This document shows, one piece after another, positions 1-10,071 of a stretch of DNA of 64,000 nt. The notes under the pieces are model-generated. The model worked only from the letters and a program-made list of their open reading frames with translations. It did no database searches and was not told where the DNA came from. The stretch is taken from NCBI GenBank assembly GCA_037043015.1, contig CM073323.1:23340758-23404757 (forward strand), in the 5' to 3' direction. Numbering within the stretch: position 1 is the stretch's first letter; each line of letters starts with the position of its first letter. The position numbers and the translations under genes are program-made. The DNA is from Bryum argenteum (Eukaryota; Streptophyta; Bryopsida; Bryales; Bryaceae).

Positions 1-1881
1 AAAGTACTACGACTCAAATGTTCGGTACGTGATTCTCCCGTCAGTTACTTTAAGACTTTTTCGATTCTTTATCGATCTTTGACTGGTGTTTGAGTTGCAG
101 ACTGATTCATCAGTTGACAAGTCCGGTGTTCTTCTCGACCTCGCTGGAAGGAGAGATCAGTCAAGGGCTGGCGAACATTCCGACCGACAGGCCGATAATG
201 CTCGTGGGCTACCACATGTTTCTGGGTATCGAGATTGGGGTGGTGGTGTCTGAAATTCTCAAAGAGAAGAACATTCTCCTTCGCGGTCTTGCGCACCCGG
301 GCGTTGTGGGACGGGAATACGAGGGCGAGAAGCAGCCTGACCCTGCGAATGGCGATTTGCTCCGCCTCTTTGGCGCCGTGCCTTCGTATGGCAGAACCAT
401 GTATAAGTTGCTGCAGCAGGGAAACTCGGTTCTTCTTTACCCCGGTGGCACCCGGGAGGCTCTGCACCGCAAGGTACCTACTGTCCCGATCTTTCAATGA
501 CTGTGAATTGTTGTGGTGGGGTGATTGTTGATCGAGGAATGTGTTCTGTACCAGGGCGAGGCGTACAAGTTGTTCTGGCCGGAGAGGTCTGAGTTTGTGC
601 AAATGGCGGTGCGACATGGAGTTACCATCATACCTTTCGGTGGAGTCGGCGAGGACGACTTCGTAAATGTAAGCTTCCTTGACTACCATCATCACCAATC
701 TTGCAAGAATTCATCACCATTACGTGAGAACAACGATAATGTGAGGACCAGGAAGTCATCACCATTCTTTTGAGTTGACATGCATGAATTGATCAGAACA
801 AGAGTATTGCTTTGCGATGATTGACCGTAAGTGGCGGACTGTGACAAAGATCGTGCTGGATCTTCACGACTTGAGGAGGTTTCCGGCTTTGCTGGATATG
901 GTCACGCCGAAGAACATGCCCATGCTGAGGTACTTCACCCGTCTCAAATCTTTTACATGAAGGGCAACTCCATTAAAATGGTGACATCAGCCACTTCCAA
1001 CCCAAAATGTCCCAAATTCACATGTTTCCAATCACTTTATATGAATATTCGAACCGTCCTAAACTCGCCGGAATAGTCTCGAAACAGTGCTGTAGCCTCG
1101 CCGACTGAACTCAGTTGCTGCTAGTCAACAAATTGGCGCTTGATTAACAGACCTTGCATCAACTCCCGGACTTTTGATACCTATCCTTCTGTCTATACTA
1201 GATTCGCTTGGAGCTTCGAGGTTAGGTCACCGAAATCTAATCTACTAGGTGCACCCTTTTGCTACATGACTGATTTGATGAGATCGATCACTGTAATATA
1301 TGCATAACTTGCAGGTAAGGCACTCCCCTTATTGTTGGATTCTCGACTCCTAATAGTTTCGATGGTGCGTGCAGGCAAGAATTGGGTGGGGAGCTAGCAG
1401 ACCAAGCCATGCACTTGCCGATCGCGATTCCCAAAGGCATAGGAAGGTTATACTTCAAAATGCAGAAGCCCATCGTAACAGCAGGGCGTGAGGAGGAGTT
1501 TCGGGATCGAGCCAAAGTCCAGGAGCTTTACATGCACGTCAAATCCGAAGTGGAGTCCGCCATGGAGTACCTCCAGGTTTGCACTCAAGCTCCAACTTAG
1601 CAAGGAAAAAACTTCTTTGCAAGAGAATTGTGTTCTTCCATCTTCACTTCCTACAATCAACGTAAATTGATTCTAGTATGATTTATAGAGTAATTTCATA
1701 GTCTTAGTCTCTCGAGTTTGAAGCTAAATCAGGTTTGGAGTTGTATTCTGAGTTATGGCTTCTTCTTTTTTTATGTGAGCAGAAGAAGAGGGAAGAGGAT
1801 CCCTACCGCTATTTCCTGCAACGAGCTTTGTACGAGTCACCATTAGGGCACAACAAGCAAGCACCTACTTTCAAACCTTGA
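1..1881 (+). CDS. Phytyl ester synthase / diacylglycerol acyltransferase-like protein, 3' part
   Basis: This is the C-terminal part of a plant PES/DGAT-like acyltransferase of the esterase/lipase/thioesterase family. Known members make phytyl esters and triacylglycerol in plastids during chlorophyll breakdown. Exons read at 1-24, 101-473, 555-668, 805-929, 1375-1576 and 1783-1881, all with GT/AG borders and compatible phases. The start of the 805 exon is the least certain. Visible motifs are the acyltransferase block VGYHMFLGIE (in place of the usual NH..LG), LYPGGTREALH, and the conserved tail with KSEVESAMEYLQ and EEDPYR. The stop is TGA at 1879. The N-terminal hydrolase half lies outside the window. 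The histidine of the usual NHxxxxD-like motif is present, but the preceding Asn reads Tyr. The family call is confident; substrate is inferred from family. Confidence 0.85.
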
Positions 1882-2639
1882 CAAAGATTTTAACCCCTAA
1901 AGTCGAGAAGAGCCTAGACCGGGTTGTTTTGCCTTTGGTCAGCCTTTGATTTAATATATTTAACCCGTATGAAGTTAAAAACTTTTGCGGGTTGTAGAGT
2001 CTTTCTATACCTTTCCGTGAAGTCATGTCATCCCTTATACTTTCCCAAATTGCACAAACTGCTATATATGCTCAATTATTATCAAACTCTGCACAAAATC
2101 AATGAGATCTCAAAAACTTCAAAAACTCACCAAAAATTGGGAATTTCCGTTTTTTCAAGGTTTTTTTTTTTTTTAATTTATTTAACGAGAAAATAAACTT
2201 TTAAGGCATGATCTCACCATTTTGATCTTCAATCGAATTATTCTTCACATGCCATGATCTCACCATTTTCAAGCATTTCTTTAGATTTTATAGGTTGCAT
2301 GAGGGTAAAAATAAAAAATTGTATAGACATGTTCATAGCTCTTATAAAATCAGTAGACATTTTCCATGGGCCGTTTGGAACTCATATAGTGATTTAGTTA
2401 TGATAATATTTCCAAAAACAATTTGTCAATAATCAAAAGTTTTTCTCCACATATGTAGGGTGTGAACACCAAAATTTGCAGTGAAAAAATTTAAAATTGA
2501 AATTTGACTTTGCAATTTGTTGCACATACACCTCTTAGTATAGGGAACACCTAATAAAAATCACAAACAAAAATGTCAATTTGAACACCTTCATCTAGCC
2601 TGCCCAAAATAGAAAAATGCCAATTTGGCTTTTCAGGAT
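1882..2639. other. Spacer downstream of the acyltransferase gene
   Basis: AT-rich sequence with a T-run near 2160-2175. A short phrase, 'catgatctcaccattttgatct', recurs about 45 bases apart near 2207-2262. No gene is supported. The only longer frame (1924-2196) is AT-rich and of unrecognisable composition. Confidence 0.5.
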
Positions 2640-3980
2640 AGTTAGGGGTTAACCCCTAAAGGCCCAAGAAAGCCGAAATGGCTTTTTGGGGATTCCGCAG
2701 GAAAAAAAGTCAGCTAACTTTGACCTTTATAATCTCAAAATTGGAAAAAAATTAACGGCTCAAATTTGACATATGAGTATAGGGTCAAGTTCACTTCAAG
2801 ATCCTACGGTTGGATCTTCCAATGAATGCTTAGATTGAGTTTTTTTGGGCCTGAAGTAGAAGAGGGTCCTTTGGGATAATTTAGACAATTTTGTATCAAG
2901 GGCCTTTAGGGGTTAACTCACTTGGGAAGAAGAATGTAAAGAGCCTTAGTTCAGCTTTACTCTTAAAATTGGTTTTTTGAGCTCACGAAAAACTACAAGC
3001 CTATTTTGCAACAAGGAAAATAAAATATTTTTTTCAACTTCGAATGTTATGATCTCACAATTGGTGAGGACTTTAAAAGCAAGATTTGGTACACACATAC
3101 ATGAACAAGTTAGGTACAAGATCTTACAATGACATACTTGAAATTATATCAGAAGTTGAAAAAGTTTCATCTTGCATTGAAAGAGGGTGGTTTTGAGGGC
3201 TTTTGGGAGTTTTGAGGCCCCTTTAGGGGTTAACTCCAAAATATTCGTGTAGACTAATATGGTCTTTTGCCATTTCAGGCAGCCTAGGTTTTTGTGTTAA
3301 TATCAATATTTTTGACTAAGAATTTTACTGAGTGTTACCTATACTACAAGGTGTGTGTGTGCAACAGATTGGAAAACCAAATTCCAATTCTAGAGTTTTT
3401 TAATGCAGATTCTAATTTTCACACTCTAGGTAGGCACAAAAAACTTTTCATTTTGACATTTTTTTAAAATTCTTATTTTTGGAAATATATCCATGACCAA
3501 ATCATCGTTTGAATTCCAAAGGGCCTTAAGACAAAATATTTACCAATACTACAAGGGCAGCCTCCAAACTTTATAAGGACAAGCTTCAAACTTTCTTAGA
3601 GATTTTAGTGAAGACTTTTGCACAAATTGTTTGAGTTCCAAAGGGCCTTAAGACAAAATGTTTACCAATACTACAAGGACAGCCTCCAAACTTTATAAGA
3701 GCAAGCTTCAAACTTTCTTAGAGATTTCAGTGAAGACTTTTGCACAAACTTTGGATGTTACGATCTTGCAATTGATAAACATCCAACGGTCAATTTTTGA
3801 ACCACTCACTAAAAACAAGCTTTACTATAAGATCTTACGGTTAGAATTCTAAAAATAGTTATAAAATCTGCTTCTTCCTCCCGGGAGTGCATAGAGGTAA
3901 AAAAATGGCAGTTTTGAGGTTTCAAGCTCCAAAAACACTTGAAGTTATTTAGGGGTTGAACCATCAGGATGCCCCAATAT
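2640..3980. repeat. Block of a dispersed repeat family (TTAACCCCTAAAGG family)
   Basis: Several diverged copies of one repeat lie here. Shared phrases are 'ggggttaacccctaaaggc' (2645), 'gatctcacaattg' following 'cgaatgtta' (3040), 'gatcttacggttagaa' (3830), and 'gagtttttttgggcctgaagtagaa' (2838). The same phrases recur near 7230-7480, 61755-62560 and 63655-63960. No coding frame, polymerase or terminal repeat could be seen, so the class is unknown. Copies are too diverged for the borders to be fixed by eye. Confidence 0.6.
3511..3749. repeat. Tandem duplication, 122-bp unit, two copies
   Basis: The unit starting 'gaattccaaagggccttaag' at 3511 is repeated from 3633 ('gagttccaaagggcc'), with only a few substitutions. 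Both units contain 'caatactacaag' and 'cttctagag'-type text ending in 'gacttttgcacaaa'. It lies inside the dispersed repeat block; a diverged related unit occurs near 62000. Confidence 0.85.
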
Positions 3981-3989
3981 AGAGGAGAC

Positions 3990-5447
3990 ATGCTTCAACG
4001 ATGTACTAGGGCATCGTGATTTTTGTTTCAATACTCGCATATGATAAGCATTCCTTACATTTTGAGAATTTCTTCTTGCGAAAGACATGTGATTTTGATC
4101 TCAATGTAAATTTTCTTGTTGATATGTGGTTGCAAAATTTAGCATATGAAAAAGAGAACATTGAGTTTCATAGTACAACCATAGGCTTTGTTTCTTTAAA
4201 TTTAGTCAAGCGCCTAGTACTTATATTCTCTAGATAATGTACTGAAAAGGTGTAATTTTTATGAGTTCAAGATAAAACATCTAGTTGACTAATTGCAATG
4301 GGGTTTCCTTTTTGCTAGTTCAATAAATCAAGAACTCAAAAAGCTTAAACATTGATAAAATGTCCAAAAATCTTATGTTGAAGTAGATGTTGATGGAAAC
4401 AAACTTCCGAAGATCTTATGTTGTATTAGTAGATGTTGATAGAAATAGGCAGCTTTCTTGTTGTTTATGTAGTATAAACTATATAGGGCATCCAATAGTA
4501 TTTATTATCTTTATAAGATTGATGACCTACACATTTAATGTGTTTAGTTGATTCATTGGTGGCATATATTTGTTTTTCTTAATATGTATGATGAGAATAA
4601 AGCAAAAGCTACATTTTTCTAGGTAAACATTGTTTTTGATAGATATATTTTTATTAATGTTTTCACGAAAAAATGGTAATTTCCAAAAGTGTATCCTAGC
4701 ATCTTCATTACCTTCTTAATTTTCAATTATTTAGATTCAAGGGGTAGATGTATGGAGGTTAAACCCTAAAACCCCAAGTGGTCTAGAGGAAAACTTAAAT
4801 GTGTTATAAAATATGCATTCCTTAACTCTGATGAATTTTTTCTCAGGACACAACATGAAGATCGAAATGCTCGAAACAAATCAATACAATAAAAAAAAGT
4901 AAAATAGTTACTGTAATAGTTACATCAATCGTTACTGTAAGGATTAATTTTATAATGAATTAAAGAGAGTAGAACTTTGAAAATCAATAGAAAACACACT
5001 TTTTATTATTGATGTAATTGAATAAAATAGCATATGACATGATAATATAGAGAAAGGCAACACATAACCTAAGAGAAACACTATTGGACTTCCAAAATAG
5101 TAAGTGATCCAACACAAAGGAAACCTTGCCCTTTTGTGTTTGAAGGCTTATTGTGAACAATCTATGAATCCAAACGAGGTTTTGTAAATCAGATGTGATT
5201 CTCATCTCACCAAACTTCTTGAAAGCATAAAATAAAAATCCAAGAAAAATCTCTTGTTACTGTGCTACAACTCCTCAAAATTTGGAATCGACCATAAAAT
5301 GGTTGATTGGGATCTTAGGAGTTAATGATGGCAAAGTGCATTGTAACTAGTTTTGAGTGAAGGGTTTCGGACTCATTACATTTTATTTGGTGGAGCTCAC
5401 ATTGCAAAAACTACATTTCCACCTTTCCAATAGTGTGGATATGGATA
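3990..5447. other. AT-rich spacer
   Basis: No gene is supported. A short imperfect duplication of 'atcttatgttg...agtagatgttgat' sits at about 4370-4445. The frames seen at 4016-4237 and 4984-5205 are AT-rich and resemble no protein I know. Confidence 0.5.
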
Positions 5448-5795
5448 GGCACAAGAAGCCTTGGCTTGGTAGTTAGGGCTCATGGCCCCTAGTGAGGAGG
5501 TCATGGGTTCTACTCTCCATACCGGCATGGTGCTCACCACCATAGCCCACCCAACCATGGTGGGGGGTTCTTAGACCTCATTGTATGGGTACCTCAAAGT
5601 TCTTCACGGGATACCATGTCGGGTATCTCTAAGGCACTAGAGGCTAGATAGGAACTAGCATAGTGTCCACCCTGAGAGGGGTTAGTAGTCCCGCCATTGG
5701 TGTGATGACCTCTAGGCATACATCCAAGGATAGGTTGCACAAACACTCTATTCAGACCAACCTCTAAATAGGTTGAAGTTTCACTTCTTCTAGAT
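5448..5795 (+). repeat. tRNA-derived SINE, full-length copy 1
   Basis: The head shows a tRNA-like pol III promoter: an A-box-like 'tggcttggtagttaggg' at 5462 and a B-box-like 'gggttctactc' about 44 bases on. A body of about 280 bases follows, with 'gggataccatgtcgggtatc' and 'ggggttagtagtc'. The body recurs at 6850-7030 (5'-truncated) and the whole element recurs on the minus strand at 62861-63150, where the A box reads closer to consensus (tggctcggtggttagg). Borders are approximate; no clear target duplication was seen. Confidence 0.75.
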
Positions 5796-5799
5796 ATGA

Positions 5800-6540
5800 A
5801 TCATTTTTGAAACTTTGGATAACTTTCTAATGTAGGATCTTGAGCTAACTCCAACGGAGCCATTTTCGGTCCTCCTTCGCCTTCGACCATGCGAGCACCA
5901 AGCACATGGATCACGAGGCAATCTTCCTATTGCTCGCCGAGAAGAATCATCCTGCTTTTAAGGATCCTTTACGACAACCAACCAGATTCGCCATAGCTTG
6001 CACACAACCCTGGACGAACGGAGGAAGAATATCTAGCCCTAAATCCTCCTGTCGGCGAAGAGAATGCTAGCCAAAACCACTTCTTTTTTAGCAGGCTACT
6101 CGCCCAACATTCCAAACAGAGGCTGTTAATGATGATTCACAACAGTAGGAACACAATTTGCAACCTAAAAGCTTGCCAAAAGGAGGTGTCGGCGTTAATA
6201 TAAAGTGGCACCGCAGCCCCTGTAAAGTTTTATATATATAGATATGTAGATCGTTGGCCAGGAGCTCGTTGAGGCTCTGGCAGCCATAATATCCTGGTTA
6301 TTGCGGTACAGGCCACCCTACCTATGAGCATCTGTTACCTCCACTACATTACTACTGTTAGTAATAAGAGCAATAGCCGGCCATGGTCTCTGTTTTGTTC
6401 TTTTAGGATAAAAGGAAGCCCCAAGCTTTGGTGTTAGTTATGACAGTCCATAAATCACATCTGGCTTGTAAGGCTACTCACTATTCACGTGTTGGGCCCC
6501 ATTGCTCCTGGAAATTACCACCCAGCCGTGCAGCTCAGCT
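5800..6540. other. Spacer, no gene recognised
   Basis: Mixed-composition sequence. Part of it (5840-6100) is less AT-rich than its surroundings, and a 'tatatatata' run sits near 6230. No reading frame with a recognisable product was found. Confidence 0.45.
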
Positions 6541-6555
6541 GCTCTCTCCAATAGT

Positions 6556-6629
6556 CCAATTTCCTTGGAGTTTTGCCCTCTCCAATTTCCTTGGAGTTTT
6601 GCCCTCTCCAATTTCCTTGGAGTTTTGCC
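6556..6629. repeat. 26-bp tandem repeat, about three copies
   Basis: The unit 'ccaatttccttggagttttg' plus 'ccctct' starts at 6556, 6582 and 6608, with almost no divergence. The small reading frames over it are products of the repeat. Confidence 0.9.
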
Positions 6630-6849
6630 AATTCTTGCTCTTGTAAATTTATCCTCATTTGAGATTTATTATGAATCAAAAATTTAAAAAAAAAACTTCT
6701 AATTCTTTCTTTCTTTTTTGAAACAATCAATTGATAAAAATACAGTTTATGAACCTAAGAAGTGAGCTACTTGGCAAGGGGAAACTTTTTGTACTTTGAC
6801 TGATGAACCTCATTGAGACTTGATTCTAAGTAACATGTTTCTACCCTTG

Positions 6850-7032
6850 GTTCTTTTGGGGGATACCACGTCGGGTATCTCAGAGGCACGAGTGGTTAGG
6901 TAGGAACTAGCATAGTGTTTACCTCGAGAGGGGTTAGTAGTCGTGCCATTGGTGTGATGACCTCCGGGCTTACATCCAAGGATAGGTTGACTAAACACTC
7001 TATTCAATAGGTTGGAGTTTCTTTTCTTCTTT
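6850..7032 (+). repeat. 5'-truncated SINE copy 2
   Basis: This matches the 3' half of the SINE at 5448-5795, from 'gggataccacgtcgggtatc' through 'ggttagtagtcgtgccattg' to 'aggttggagtttc'. The tRNA-like head is missing, as expected for 5' truncation during target-primed insertion. It also lacks about 15-20 bases near its 3' end that copy 1 has. Confidence 0.75.
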
Positions 7033-7224
7033 TTGCCACCCTTCTAAGGTAGCATGCCCACTGCTGAAATTTTCAAATGTATGAAGGCAATTCATCACTG
7101 TTCACTTTACTCTGAAAATAAATTGGTATATTGATATGCTCAAATTACCTAAACTTGATACTCTAACCAAATATGCAGCACTAGTTAGAAAATGATGTGT
7201 ATGATCCATCAAGGAAGCAAAAGG

Positions 7225-7490
7225 AGCCTCCTAATATTTTGAATGCTCATAGTCAACTTAGTTTTCTACGTGGAAAAAATATGGGAGACTGTTTGGATGA
7301 ACAATCTTCAAGTATCCGTTTGCACCATGTAGACAATGCCTCCTCGGCAAAGGCAATAGCTAAAAGAAAAAATCGGGAAATTTTAAAATTTTATGATCTC
7401 ACAAATAAAAAACATCCAACGATTGAAATTTGGACCCTACTTTTGATCAAGGTTAGGTACAAGGTGATTGGGGCCTCTCTTTAGCAGGAC
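7225..7490. repeat. Copy of the dispersed repeat family
   Basis: Shared with 62330-62560: 'gctcata..caactta.ttt.ctac.tgga', '..tgcaccatgtagacaatgcc', 'cggcaaag', then 'atgatctcacaa' and 'catccaac'. The open frame at 7197-7484 runs through it and is therefore probably fortuitous. Confidence 0.55.
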
Positions 7491-8671
7491 ACCAAATGTG
7501 GGGGGTTGCATAGACAGTCTATTGGGAAAAGAAAATGATCCTAGCCTTGCTAAATATGGTCTCTCTTGCGGCTCTAGTCATTCCGTCGAGAATGCTCTAA
7601 GTTACATTGAGCTTGATAATTGCCCCTATTTTTGTACATAATGGTTGCTAACATATATATACTTTGCTATGTGACATTAGTATGCAAAATGAAGAAGATT
7701 ATCCAACAACTAGTTGTAAGTCAACATAATAAAAGTGCCAATTCATTAATCTGATTTTAGAACTTTGAATGATTGGTAATTCAACACCTATGAATTACAT
7801 GAATACCACCTAGATGCATTGACACCGCCCAATGTTTAGCAAGGTGTTACCACAAGGCTCTGCAATGGTATATTCACCAAGAATGTCTCATTCCACCAAG
7901 CTTTGCAGAAATCCTAGTGAAGTAAGTCATTCAACTTGGTGAAATTACCACATTTTCCCACTGGGGGCTGCGTTTGGAAATAAGTGTTCCCAAGTGCATC
8001 TTAAATATTTATCTAAATACAACTTTACTACAAATAGGAGAATGTTAGTTGGATGATCTCCGAACCTTCTATATTATCTTCTGACACTGCGTAGTGGATG
8101 ACAAGGTGGATGAGGATATTCATCAGTGGTGATTTTCATCCGTGTCCAGAGGAAAAGGACAAGCCACACTTTTCACGTACTGGAAAGGGAGGTGCCGTCA
8201 AAGAAGAAGAAAACCGACTCATCGTCAGTCAGTCAAGCTGGAGGCGCCCTCAAGAATCGATTCAATACTCTCATAACACCCGCGCCGCCTGATCACATTC
8301 CATTATCATCTTGTTCCACTGCATGAAACCGCCCACTCCAATTACTGTAACTACAAAAAACTCGCATCTCATTGGTCCCATTGCATTTCAATCACTCAGA
8401 ACTATCCATACCTCACTCTGGCATTCATAATTTATCACCGGAAAAGGAATATACAAGTCCAGGGAATTGATGGGGTCCAGCTTACCAGCTTTAGAATGCA
8501 GAATATGTTACCCGAAAAGGTATATACAAGTCCAGAATGTTGTATGACAATTAATGGGGTCCAGCTTCTTTGTTGTGCAGCTCGGTCGTTCCGATCAGGT
8601 ACTGCCGTCACTTGCGAGATTGAGCCTCACATGCACTCAAGGTCATTATGACAGGAAGCGGGCGGAGATTG
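7491..8671. other. Spacer and upstream region of the S1-like gene
   Basis: No gene recognised. From about 8100 the sequence becomes less AT-rich toward the S1-like gene. A phrase like 'cggaaaaggaatatacaagtcc' recurs at about 8440 and 8510, together with 'ttgatggggtccagctt', a small local duplication that may lie in the promoter. Confidence 0.5.
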
Positions 8672-8680
8672 TATATAAAA
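8672..8680 (+). promoter_or_regulatory. TATA box of the S1-like gene
   Basis: A strong 'tatataaaa' element lies about 82 bases before the ATG at 8762, so transcription would start near 8705. No other TATA candidate is closer. Confidence 0.7.
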
Positions 8681-8761
8681 TGTGGTAATCCTTCACTGTT
8701 CCGCATCGCTCAGTCTTTCATTGCTTGGACTTGATTCTAGCGCCTGCGCTTGTCGGTAGAG

Positions 8762-9199
8762 ATGGATCATTTGGCTTTGATTGCGGCGTTTCTGATTCTG
8801 CCGTTGGGGATTCACGCGCAATCCTCTTCGGTGCAACTGATCAACTTGATGGGGGATCCGGTGACAGCAACCTGCGTTGCGGACAACATCAACCGGCCTG
8901 CTGCCGTGATAAGTCCCATGGGAACCGAGAGCTGGAACTTCGACGGCAATCTTTTATCTTCTGGGTGGACTTGCCACTTCGACTGGGAAGACTCCAGTGA
9001 TTGCGCCGGAGGACCCCCGTGTAAGCTCCACTCGCAGGATGTGAAGGTGTGGCAGGGCGCCATGAGTCACCGCAAGTTGGCCGGACCTGGTTTCGCCCTC
9101 ACTCCGTGCGCTAGCTGTGTTTGGCAGATCAAATTCGATGGCTTCTATCGAGCCGATCAGAAGGATCTCGTCTACGCTTTCGTCGCTGGCTGGAATTGA
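8762..9199 (+). CDS. S1/SPH-family (self-incompatibility protein S1-like) secreted protein
   Basis: A 145-residue protein read from the first in-frame ATG. Residues 1-20 form a hydrophobic signal peptide ending near GIHAQ. The mature part has the S1-family layout: an early strand (VQLINLMGD), an early Cys in TATCVAD, a central SWNFDG segment, WTCHFDW, and a later Cys pair in CASCVW followed by FDGFY. S1-family proteins are small secreted beta-sandwich proteins, known as stigmatic self-incompatibility factors in poppy but widespread and mostly uncharacterised elsewhere. Extra Cys residues (CHFDW..DCAGGPPC) are unusual. A donor just after the stop (GTAAGC at 9205) and an acceptor near 9330 suggest a 3'-UTR intron. 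The family call is by overall pattern only. Confidence 0.6.
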   Translation: MDHLALIAAFLILPLGIHAQSSSVQLINLMGDPVTATCVADNINRPAAVISPMGTESWNFDGNLLSSGWTCHFDWEDSSDCAGGPPCKLHSQDVKVWQGAMSHRKLAGPGFALTPCASCVWQIKFDGFYRADQKDLVYAFVAGWN

Positions 9200-10071
9200 T
9201 CGATGTAAGCAATCCAGCTTCGGAACTCTTGTGGCGATCCGATGATTTTCTGCTGACTGGCTTCACATTTTTTGAAGAAATTGTTCGATGGTTTTCTGAT
9301 GACTGTCGGTTGTTTGCTTCGTGGTGCAGGAATATGAAGGTACCGAGGCTCATGAATTGGTTTGGACAGTTTAGTGATTTTTTCGATTTCGTGTTTGTCA
9401 ACACGGCGTAATAGCTTAGAGTTTGTATAGTGTGATAGTTAGTTGGCTGCCTCCAGTGACGGACATTCCTTCAAAAGATTTTGAAGCCTCCTTAGCTTCA
9501 TCCTTTCGGTAGTTTCATTTAGTTAGTTTTGGGTGTTGTAATATGATTTCATATGTATATATTATTCTATGGTGCGGATTTCTACGACATTACAATGTGA
9601 GCAATTCCATTTGGTCTTAAAATGGACTCTTAAAGCGTGCTCTATGGCCGTTACAGTACAGGAATAGGTCGTCCATTTCAATGTGCAGCCGATCAATCCG
9701 AAAACCAACATGATAGATGTATCAAAAATTTCTTCATTACCGTAGATGGCATCCCTGTACAGAAACAATGCCTACATTTCTACTCTTTGTACAGCTAATT
9801 TGCCTTCAGCTAATAAATATCCCAGAAATTAACAATTATGTACAATTTCTATATTGAAAGGCGCTGCTCATCCTGCCATTGAAAGTAGGAGAGTGAATGA
9901 CATAGATATCGATCTACTTCATAAAATAAGTTACTGCAATATGGCTATTCTAGGCTGCAAAAGCTTCGGACTTCGCCCGATAACTACCAGCCACAAACAG
10001 AAGTGTATATCACAGATGGGTTGAGCATTGCCGCTTGAAACTTGGTTCCCGTTGCAAGCTTTACAACAATG
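9200..10071. other. 3' UTR of the S1-like gene and convergent spacer
   Basis: Holds a probable 3'-UTR intron (about 9205-9330) and the convergent 3' ends of the S1-like gene and the minus-strand lipase. Nothing else is recognised. Confidence 0.5.

Noticed and set aside
69..698. 209-residue minus-strand frame across the acyltransferase exons
   Set aside because: It is antisense to clear exons with conserved acyltransferase motifs and crosses their introns; no family match.
7197..7484. 95-residue plus-strand frame
   Set aside because: It lies on a copy of the dispersed repeat family whose other copies have stops in this frame.
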